Of a stretch of DNA of 47,632 nt, positions 1-5,673 are shown one piece after another (within the stretch, counting starts at the first letter, position 1; every line of letters begins with the position of its first letter). The stretch is from IMG/VR virus record IMGVR_UViG_3300020187_000058, positions 1 through 47,632 of that record; one strand, given 5' to 3'. A program made the translations under genes and the position numbers. The DNA comes from a virus. Under the pieces are notes generated by a model that was given only the letters and a program-made list of their open reading frames with translations, made no database searches and was not told the DNA's origin.

Positions 1-71
1 TTATAAGAAGTAATTCCTTTTATAGTAAATCTAGCATTTCCTTTTTCAATAATTTCTCTAATTTTTGACAT
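1..71 (-). CDS. Partial CDS, N-terminus of an unknown small protein
   Basis: An ATG on the minus strand at 69-71 opens a frame that stays open to the window edge and reads MSKIREIIEKGNARFTIKGI plus three more residues. The start is supported by a TTG-N20-TATATT promoter module about 32 nt upstream and by the AAGGTT sequence directly before the ATG, which also precedes other genes of this region. The fragment is too short to assign a function. Confidence 0.6.
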   Translation of the reverse strand, partial: MSKIREIIEKGNARFTIKGITSY

Positions 72-102
72 AACCTTGATTGTTAATTATTAATACCCTA
101 TG

Positions 103-131
103 AATATACGAAAGATAGCCCGGGAAGCCAA
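103..131 (-). promoter_or_regulatory. Module promoter, copy 1 (TTG-N20-TATATT)
   Basis: On the minus strand TTG (plus 129-131) is followed after exactly 20 nt by TATATTCA (the TATATT is plus 103-108). This spacing fits the known Bacteroidota -33/-7 promoter (TTG ... TAnnTTTG). The spacer is conserved in sequence with the copies at about 422, 47005 and 47449. It would drive the gene starting at 71. Confidence 0.55.
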
Positions 132-139
132 GCCTCCCG
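121..139 (-). terminator. Stem-loop of the intergenic module, copy 1
   Basis: The minus-strand RNA is CGGGAGGC-UUG-GCUUCCCG, an 8-bp stem with a 3-nt loop, starting 11 nt after the stop of the 76-residue gene. Compared with the copy at 47467-47485, one A-U pair has become a G-U pair. That keeps pairing only in the minus-strand RNA, so the structure probably acts as RNA. No U-run follows, so it may be a 3'-end stabiliser or processing site rather than a classical terminator. Confidence 0.55.
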
Positions 140-149
140 TGCATTATTT

Positions 150-380
150 TTACCAGTTGTTAACATCATCTTCGCCACGTTTTTCGTGGTCATATTCAGT
201 ATAAACTCTTAAATTTAAGTACTCATTATCTCCTAGATAAGAGGTATCTTCTCTAATATCTTTATCATATGCAAAACAAAAATCATACTCCTCTTTTGTA
301 AGGATTTCTTTTGTATTCATAATCTCTTCAAACCTGTTGAACTCTTGTTCTGCAAAATAAATTTCTTCTGGACTCATCAT
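150..380 (-). CDS. Small acidic protein of unknown function (76 aa)
   Basis: A short reading frame begins with two ATG codons (380 and 377) preceded by AAGGTTAT, similar to the start context of neighbouring early-type genes. The protein is acidic, rich in Glu, Asp and Tyr, has no signal peptide or membrane segment, and ends in DDVNNW. I do not recognise a family. It is flanked on both sides by copies of the hairpin/promoter module, so it is probably its own short transcription unit. Small acidic early proteins are common in phages and often bind host proteins, but nothing in the sequence shows that here. Confidence 0.65.
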   Translation of the reverse strand: MMSPEEIYFAEQEFNRFEEIMNTKEILTKEEYDFCFAYDKDIREDTSYLGDNEYLNLRVYTEYDHEKRGEDDVNNW

Positions 381-393
381 ATAACCTTTATTT

Positions 394-420
394 ACCCGTT
401 GACTTAATTATCAACAGGGT
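394..420 (-). promoter_or_regulatory. Leader hairpin before the 76-aa gene
   Basis: In the minus-strand leader ACCC-T-GTTGA and TCAAC-GGGT pair as a 4-bp plus 5-bp stem with one bulged T and an 8-nt AT-rich loop. It lies between the promoter and the start codon, where it could affect translation or serve as an operator. Function is inferred only from position. Confidence 0.35.
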
Positions 421-421
421 A

Positions 422-451
422 AATATACGAAGGATATCCCGGGTAGCCAAA
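422..451 (-). promoter_or_regulatory. Module promoter, copy 2 (TTTG-N20-TATATT)
   Basis: Minus-strand TTTG (plus 448-451) and TATATTTA (TATATT at plus 422-427) are 20 nt apart. The spacer contains CCCGGG and ATCCTTCG as in the other copies. The left arm of the stem-loop is missing because the nuclease gene ends here, so only the right half of the module remains. Confidence 0.55.
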
Positions 452-454
452 TTT

Positions 455-1234
455 TTACACGGTTCTCTTTGAAGTTGTTTTAAACGTGTTAGTATATGGT
501 TTTGGTTTAGGATTTTCAATATCAAATAATGCTTTAACATGGTTGAATATTTCTATATTTTCTTCCTGAGTACGAGGTGATTCATATACTTCCCAATTTT
601 TACCTTTTAAACGTTTACCTGATTTATCTTCACCTCTTGATTTAGATTTTAGCCATAAAACACCTACTCTATCAATTTTCTTTCCATAACATTCTTCCCA
701 ACATTGGGCGTAGATTGCCCCTTGTAAGTCATAAGTGGTTTGTAAATGATTAGATGTTTTAAAATCTATAATCCAGCGTTCCATTTTACCATCTATTTCA
801 ATTTCACATACTAAATCACAGGTACCTGCTACTTTAATTTCATCTGAGAATAAATGTACTTCTGCTTCTATTAATGTTGGGTTATAAGTCTCCCAAAAAT
901 CTACAAATCTAAGGAACATTTGCCATACATGAGATGGCATTTTAGGGTTACCATCATCATACAAAAATTTAATTTCTTTACCGTTTAACCAGTCTTCAAT
1001 CATTTCATGTACTAATGTTCCTTCTTCTGCTGCTTTCTTAACAATCCATTCCGCACTGTATCCTACTTTTTTAAGCCAGTCTTCGAAGTACTTACCTTTT
1101 GGGTAGGAACCCAAAACATGAGTTACTGAAGGATAATAATTACCATTACGTCTATAATACCTTGAATCAGGCATTGTAACTTGTTGATAATCGTCTGAAA
1201 TTTCTAGTAATCTTTGGTATGATTTTTTGATCAT
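455..1234 (-). CDS. PD-(D/E)XK nuclease, RecB/Cas4-like
   Basis: This is a 259-residue nuclease of the PD-(D/E)XK superfamily. Its motifs occur in the expected order: GTLVHE around residues 72-77, GTCD with Asp140, IIDFKT with Asp157 and Lys159, and a QxxxYA motif with Gln171 and Tyr175. These supply the metal-binding acids, the catalytic lysine and the trailing helix of RecB/Cas4-like nucleases. No four-cysteine iron-sulphur cluster of the Cas4 type is visible. Its ATG overlaps the primase stop by 4 nt (ATGA), so the two are translationally coupled and probably act together in replication or recombination. The exact DNA substrate cannot be read from the sequence. Confidence 0.88.
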   Translation of the reverse strand: MIKKSYQRLLEISDDYQQVTMPDSRYYRRNGNYYPSVTHVLGSYPKGKYFEDWLKKVGYSAEWIVKKAAEEGTLVHEMIEDWLNGKEIKFLYDDGNPKMPSHVWQMFLRFVDFWETYNPTLIEAEVHLFSDEIKVAGTCDLVCEIEIDGKMERWIIDFKTSNHLQTTYDLQGAIYAQCWEECYGKKIDRVGVLWLKSKSRGEDKSGKRLKGKNWEVYESPRTQEENIEIFNHVKALFDIENPKPKPYTNTFKTTSKRTV

Positions 1235-2160
1235 ATAGCTAATTTTTGTTCCATTAAATCATAGTAGGTAAGTGGAACTGTTTTTTGTATTAATTTAGTG
1301 AAATTTTCGAAACCCATTTCACTTGGATCCTTATCTTGCATATCTACAAGATAGACTTCTTTACCTTCTGCCATTAATCGCTCACAGAATTTCAAAGCTT
1401 GTTTAATTGCATCCCTATCTAATGCAATATAAATTTTATCTACTACAGAGGTAACTATTTTTTTCATTAAACTACTCTGTATGTTTTTCCCTAATAAGGG
1501 AATTGCATTTCTTTTTATAGCAATAGCATCAAATAATCCTTCACACAAAATAACGGGAACATTCCAGTTTATTAAGTGTTCATTTGGTACTACATCTCTA
1601 CTTGCTGAGGGGTTTCTGTATTTAACATAGGGTTCTTTTTCAAATGAACGAGCAGTAAAGTAATTTAATCTACCATCTGCATCATATGTAGGGATTATAA
1701 TCATATTTTTATATAAACCTGTTTTACAGTAACCTATATTATATTTGAGAATATCGTATTTACTCACGTGTCTATTATTTAGGTACGCAGTAGCGTGCCT
1801 AGCCATTATATCGCTGTTATCAACGCCATTTAGGCTAATATATTCATCTGGTAGTACAACATTAGATATAACTTGTGTTTCTTTAATTGATTTAGAGGAC
1901 TTAACTAAACTACCTAGTTCTACAAATTTATCTGATGCTGCTTTAACCTGTCTAAACAAATTATATATTGTAGTTCCTCTAGCATCACAAGCCCAACAAT
2001 GCCAAGGGTTTTTACCTTCGCGATTTTCAGTTAAATTAACTTCTAATTTTGGTTTATGGTGATGACATAAAGGACAATGGTAAGCATAGTTGTTTCGGGC
2101 AGTAGCTTTGCCTGAACCCAATACTGAATTTACTAATGTAACTAATAACTGATTTACCAT
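1231..2160 (-). CDS. DNA primase with CHC2-type zinc finger and TOPRIM domain
   Basis: This 309-residue protein has the two domains of a DnaG/T4 gp61-type primase. Residues about 25-70 form a zinc finger with Cys29, Cys32, Cys55 and Cys58. Residues about 200-275 form a TOPRIM fold with CEGLFDA (Glu207, Asp211) and the metal-binding ALDRD (Asp248, Asp250). It should make RNA primers for lagging-strand synthesis with a replicative helicase that is not in this window. It lacks a helicase domain, so it is a stand-alone primase. It overlaps the following nuclease gene by 4 nt. A TATATT box ends only 7 nt before its ATG, which suggests a very short or leaderless mRNA. Confidence 0.92.
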   Translation of the reverse strand: MVNQLLVTLVNSVLGSGKATARNNYAYHCPLCHHHKPKLEVNLTENREGKNPWHCWACDARGTTIYNLFRQVKAASDKFVELGSLVKSSKSIKETQVISNVVLPDEYISLNGVDNSDIMARHATAYLNNRHVSKYDILKYNIGYCKTGLYKNMIIIPTYDADGRLNYFTARSFEKEPYVKYRNPSASRDVVPNEHLINWNVPVILCEGLFDAIAIKRNAIPLLGKNIQSSLMKKIVTSVVDKIYIALDRDAIKQALKFCERLMAEGKEVYLVDMQDKDPSEMGFENFTKLIQKTVPLTYYDLMEQKLAI

Positions 2161-2167
2161 AGATGGT

Positions 2168-2196
2168 AATATACGAAACTATATTTTGTCTGACAC
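2168..2196 (-). promoter_or_regulatory. Degenerate module promoter before the primase gene
   Basis: The minus strand has TTTCG-TATATT with TATATT at plus 2168-2173, followed by ACCATCT and the primase ATG. Twenty nucleotides upstream the triplet is GTG instead of TTG, and no stem-loop is present. If TATATT is the -7 element, transcription would start at or next to the ATG. Confidence 0.4.
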
Positions 2197-2661
2197 GAGA
2201 TCTTCAAATTCAAGGTCTTTTAGGTCTTTTGTAAAAAATTTACCTAAAATATTATCATTAAAAAATTCATCTGGTTTTTCTAGTACTTGATAAAGCATTT
2301 GATATTTAACTTCAAAATATGTCATTGATTTTTTGTCAGGACACATTTTTAATATAACACGCTCAAATTCATCTTTTTTACCTTCAAGTAATAATTGTTT
2401 AATGTCAGTTTGAGACCCATAATACTTGAGCCAATCTGATTCTTTAACTACTAATTTATATGAAGGTTTTCTTCCAACTACTGCTCCAAGAGCAGCTAGT
2501 TCTTTTTTGCCTAGTTTTTTCTTTTGATTATGAAATAGTACTTTCTTCCCAATATATGACTTACCCGAAGGTTTGTGTGTTGTCATGTAAACGAAACCGA
2601 ATGTATTTTCTGGGAATTGAGTGATATCTCCTATTTCATGTTGTTTATAGGTCCAACTCAT
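2179..2661 (-). CDS. GIY-YIG-like phage endonuclease
   Basis: The 160-residue protein has a GIY-YIG-type N-terminus: FGFVYM around residues 21-26, GKSYIGKK at 33-40 and WLKYYGS near 77-83. The C-terminal NDNILGKFF stretch also recurs, as far as I recall, in stand-alone phage GIY-YIG proteins. Such proteins cut DNA and often act as homing endonucleases or take part in nucleotide scavenging. The family's arginine and glutamate catalytic residues cannot be placed with confidence, so activity is uncertain. The gene lies between the dioxygenase and primase genes, without overlap. Confidence 0.7.
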   Translation of the reverse strand: MSWTYKQHEIGDITQFPENTFGFVYMTTHKPSGKSYIGKKVLFHNQKKKLGKKELAALGAVVGRKPSYKLVVKESDWLKYYGSQTDIKQLLLEGKKDEFERVILKMCPDKKSMTYFEVKYQMLYQVLEKPDEFFNDNILGKFFTKDLKDLEFEDLVSDKI

Positions 2662-2693
2662 AATTTATTGATTTGTTAATAAATATTAAATTT

Positions 2694-3416
2694 TTATTTG
2701 TACCAACCAGCCATTGAAAACCTTTGAACATTTTTATTTACTACATGGGACACATAATGTGGGTATCCTGTATCTGTTGAAGAATCAAATAATGTAAGAG
2801 AATTAAATTGTGGTACATAAGTATTAATAACCTTTGTTTTATCTTGTGATAAAGTATGTAATAACCCACCCCAATCTGGTTTCCAATTGGGGCATAAATT
2901 ATACACAAATCCTATTTTACCATTGGGCCCATCATGATGAATTGCTAAAAAATCATTATATTCATATAAACTACTAAATAAACTAGAAGAATTTATAACA
3001 CCATAATTTGTAATAGTGTTTATAAAATCTATACCCTTTTTAGAATTTAAAAATGATTTTAAATTACACTCCATACATGGACAATCCTTACCATGGTTAT
3101 CTATAGTCCTTTTAAATGAATATGAAAAATTACCTAACTGAAAATGTTCATTAGCTAATGAACTTTTATAAGATACTAAAGAATTTACTTCAGGGTTATG
3201 TTTAATATTAGATAATCTTAAATTATCGGTTTGTTCATTAATTCCCGGTCTTTTAGGCATAGTAGAATAATACCACCAATCTCGGGGCATTTCTTTGCTA
3301 TAAAAATTATATATCTTATCAGCATAATCTTTATCTAAAAAGTTTTCAATGCGAATTACTTTATTCTTTTTAAATGCCTTACTATATTTATTTAGATCTA
3401 ACTTAGGATTAATCAT
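2694..3416 (-). CDS. 2-oxoglutarate/Fe(II)-dependent dioxygenase (prolyl-4-hydroxylase-like)
   Basis: The 240-residue protein carries the double-stranded beta-helix signature of 2OG-Fe(II) oxygenases. The HxD iron motif is His160/Asp162 (AIHHDG), followed by DWGGLL near 181-186, a FNSLTLFD strand near 204-211, the distal iron ligand His224 (YVSHVV) and the likely 2OG-binding Arg232. A small CPCMEC cysteine cluster at 112-117 may bind a metal. It overlaps the upstream glycosyltransferase stop by 1 nt (TAATG), so the two are co-translated. Members of this family hydroxylate proline, lysine, nucleobases or sugars. Its placement beside glycosyltransferases and collagen-like fibres makes a protein substrate attractive, but that is inference. 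Confidence 0.83.
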   Translation of the reverse strand: MINPKLDLNKYSKAFKKNKVIRIENFLDKDYADKIYNFYSKEMPRDWWYYSTMPKRPGINEQTDNLRLSNIKHNPEVNSLVSYKSSLANEHFQLGNFSYSFKRTIDNHGKDCPCMECNLKSFLNSKKGIDFINTITNYGVINSSSLFSSLYEYNDFLAIHHDGPNGKIGFVYNLCPNWKPDWGGLLHTLSQDKTKVINTYVPQFNSLTLFDSSTDTGYPHYVSHVVNKNVQRFSMAGWYK

Positions 3417-4291
3417 TATTGTTTTTTTATAGATTCTATAATTTTATTTACATCAAATATTTCATTTAAGTTATTATAGGGAATAGTTGAAATATCCTGT
3501 GTTAGATTAAAAGGTTGGTAAATAGAATTTTGGATTTGAGGTTCTTTAGTAAATAAATTTGGTTTAATATTATCATGTAAATTATAACCAAATATTCCTG
3601 GTTTGGTAGATACCCAACAAACCGTGGATTTTTTACCCATTGCCCTAGCTAAATGTTGTGCAAAAGAGTCTATTAGTAATCTTTTTGAAGATAAATGTAA
3701 TAATATAGCTATACTTCTAAAGTTATCTAAAGCATGTAAAGTATCAGGGTATACTTTTTGATCTTCTCTTTTTATATGTACTATTGTGTACTGATTTTTA
3801 AATTCTTCTATTATTTTTAGTACTACAGGTTCTGGTATGTCTCTAGTCCATGAATAATTAAAACCTTGTCCTTGAGGTCCTCCGTTTGGTTGCATTACAA
3901 GTATAGGTTTTTCTACATTATAAAAGGGGGTATAATAATCTTTTTCAGGTTGGGTTAAATATAATTCAGGTTGTTCATTGTTATATTTTAAACCATATAT
4001 TTTACACCAGGTTTTAAGTAAATGTTCTTTTTCTGTGATAAACGAAGAGTGGTGATAAGGATCGGCAATAAAAACTTTACATTCTTGGTTATCAATATAT
4101 TTTAAATAGGCTCCACCCATTTGATTTGTATTAAAACATTCATCAATGTGGGGATTATTCAAAAATACGTCAGGGTATGCAGCTGCTACAACAATATGAG
4201 ATTTCTTATAACGTTTTCTTATAACTTTAACTATGGCGGTAGCCATAATATGTTTCCCTAGACCACCGTCTATTTGGAATATTATATTCAT
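3416..4291 (-). CDS. Glycosyltransferase family 9-like (GT-B) protein
   Basis: The 291-residue protein starts with IDGGLGKHIMATAIVKVIRK, the N-terminal loop and helix of GT9/heptosyltransferase-like enzymes. Residues about 133-180 hold the second Rossmann half (MQPNGG... followed by a VHIKRED strand). The LLHLSSKRLLIDSFAQHLAR region matches the family's DSGxxHlAxA nucleotide-sugar site, with Gly replaced by Phe. It should transfer a sugar from a nucleotide or ADP donor. The acceptor may be host surface glycan, phage DNA or virion protein. It forms a translationally coupled pair with the dioxygenase. The donor-site deviation means donor specificity should not be assumed to be ADP-heptose. Confidence 0.75.
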   Translation of the reverse strand: MNIIFQIDGGLGKHIMATAIVKVIRKRYKKSHIVVAAAYPDVFLNNPHIDECFNTNQMGGAYLKYIDNQECKVFIADPYHHSSFITEKEHLLKTWCKIYGLKYNNEQPELYLTQPEKDYYTPFYNVEKPILVMQPNGGPQGQGFNYSWTRDIPEPVVLKIIEEFKNQYTIVHIKREDQKVYPDTLHALDNFRSIAILLHLSSKRLLIDSFAQHLARAMGKKSTVCWVSTKPGIFGYNLHDNIKPNLFTKEPQIQNSIYQPFNLTQDISTIPYNNLNEIFDVNKIIESIKKQ

Positions 4292-4328
4292 ACAACTATT
4301 TTATTTAAAACTATTTAACTAAAAACTA

Positions 4329-4640
4329 TTAGTCCCAGGGAGTACCATTACTTTCTGTTACTAATGCTTCCTCTCTAATTCGAGTAGCAATTGAAGAAGA
4401 ATTTGCAACTTCAATAGAAGCTTCATCTATATTGCTATTTACCCAACCTAAAACATTTTCTTCAGTTAAATCATCAAAAGCAATAAATCCTTCTTCTCCT
4501 GGGGATCCATCTAAGGTTAGAGTACCTATTTTTCTTGTTGCTGTATAATCTTGTTGTGATTCACAGGCATATGTTACTTCTGTTACTAACCCATTAGATG
4601 TAATTCTTTTAAGATCGTAAATTTTCCAATTATGTGTCAT
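4329..4640 (-). CDS. Conserved small phage protein ending in GTPWD (103 aa)
   Basis: The protein begins with THNWKIYDLKRIT, alternates beta-strand-like segments and has a TEENVLGWVNSNID helix near residues 79-92 before a C-terminal SNGTPWD. From memory this organisation (about 100 residues, Trp-Ile/Lys strand at the start, a VIGWV-like helix, a final GTPW) recurs in small proteins of marine T4-like phages located next to structural genes. No enzymatic motif is visible. It probably belongs to the virion or its assembly, but the role is unknown. A TATTTATAA box lies 21 nt upstream. Confidence 0.65.
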   Translation of the reverse strand: MTHNWKIYDLKRITSNGLVTEVTYACESQQDYTATRKIGTLTLDGSPGEEGFIAFDDLTEENVLGWVNSNIDEASIEVANSSSIATRIREEALVTESNGTPWD

Positions 4641-4660
4641 TATACTATTATTTTGGTTTA

Positions 4661-4669
4661 TTATAAATA
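4661..4669 (-). promoter_or_regulatory. TATTTATAA box (candidate late promoter)
   Basis: Minus-strand AATATTTATAATAAA lies 21 nt before the ATG at 4640. It is one of seven near-identical boxes before structural-region genes. The complement contains TATAAATA, the T4 late-promoter octamer, but in the opposite orientation. Confidence 0.35.
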
Positions 4670-4687
4670 TTAATAAACATTGTTACA

Positions 4688-5611
4688 TTATAACTTTCCT
4701 TCTTTCTTAAGTTGTTTTTTATATTTTTCGTCTATAAACCAATCTTTATAAAAATCTCTCTTTTTAGTAATATAATCAAAATATTCATCTACCTTATCTT
4801 TCCAATTATTATCTATATAAGGATTAATTACCCCTGATTTGGGATTTGAGAATACTTTATTAATCCATTCTTTACCTTCTGCCTGGTTTGCAAATGCTTG
4901 AGTATTAATAGAATAAAAGGAGGCACGGTTTATATCATTATAAACATCAATAGCTTCTACTGGTATTCCTAATGCTACACAATTAATAACACTTTCACTC
5001 CAGTGGGTTGAATATACTTTTTTAGCTTTTACTACAAAATGGTATAAATCAGAATCACGAGGTAATATTGTTTCTTCCCCAAATAAATCTTTCAATTCAC
5101 CTATAACAGCATGAGTTGTAATAGGATGAGGTTTAAAATAAATGTTATCCCCATATTTTTTCTTTAGGAATTTTAGTTTATTTAAACAGGTATTACCCTT
5201 AAGTTTATTTGATCCTGGGAGTATTGCTAGATATTCAACATCTTTAAAATGAGATACATCTTGATCTCTATTTTGGTATTTATTAGCTGTTTTTTCTTTA
5301 ACTCTGTTTTCCATATGGGTAGCAAAGTCTATAATAGGATATTCATCTCTATCATAATATGCTTCTATAATAGATTCAAACCTAAGTTTAAAATTTAAGG
5401 GTTGAAGATAAAAATTACCAGCATGTTCTGTATACCCCATGGTTTTAAAGTAGGGCATTTCTTCAGCTAAAACATCATAACTGTATTCTATATCTAATTC
5501 TTTACATTTTCTTATGATATATCCTTCTACATCTTCTAAGTCACGTAAATTTTGATTTTTTTTAAGAGAACCAAGTCTTTCTTTTAAGACTTTTTTATTA
5601 AACATTTCCAT
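4688..5611 (-). CDS. Capsule-synthesis-type glycosyltransferase (KpsC/KpsS or CDP-glycerol transferase-like)
   Basis: The 307-residue protein has the C-terminal half of a GT-B enzyme. IYFKPHP at 157-163 is followed by THWSESVINCVALGIPVEA at about 202-220, the Ser/Glu and Gly-x-Pro pattern of the capsule polysaccharide synthesis and CDP-glycerol glycerophosphotransferase families. The LAILPGSNKLKG strand near 128-139 begins the second Rossmann domain. The N-terminal domain is short for KpsC, so the match is to a single-module enzyme. KpsC and KpsS transfer Kdo. This phage also encodes a Kdo-8-phosphate synthase, which makes a Kdo link tempting but unproven. It lies directly downstream of the giant fibre genes. 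Confidence 0.6.
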   Translation of the reverse strand: MEMFNKKVLKERLGSLKKNQNLRDLEDVEGYIIRKCKELDIEYSYDVLAEEMPYFKTMGYTEHAGNFYLQPLNFKLRFESIIEAYYDRDEYPIIDFATHMENRVKEKTANKYQNRDQDVSHFKDVEYLAILPGSNKLKGNTCLNKLKFLKKKYGDNIYFKPHPITTHAVIGELKDLFGEETILPRDSDLYHFVVKAKKVYSTHWSESVINCVALGIPVEAIDVYNDINRASFYSINTQAFANQAEGKEWINKVFSNPKSGVINPYIDNNWKDKVDEYFDYITKKRDFYKDWFIDEKYKKQLKKEGKL

Positions 5612-5673
5612 ATATAGTATAACTTTTTATTTTGTGGTAATATAATATTTGTATTTAGATAATCCAACCAATT

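Noticed and set aside
121-139. Classical Rho-independent terminator
   Set aside because: The stem is stable but is followed by GGGCUA rather than a U-run, so intrinsic termination is uncertain; I kept it as a stem-loop with another possible role.
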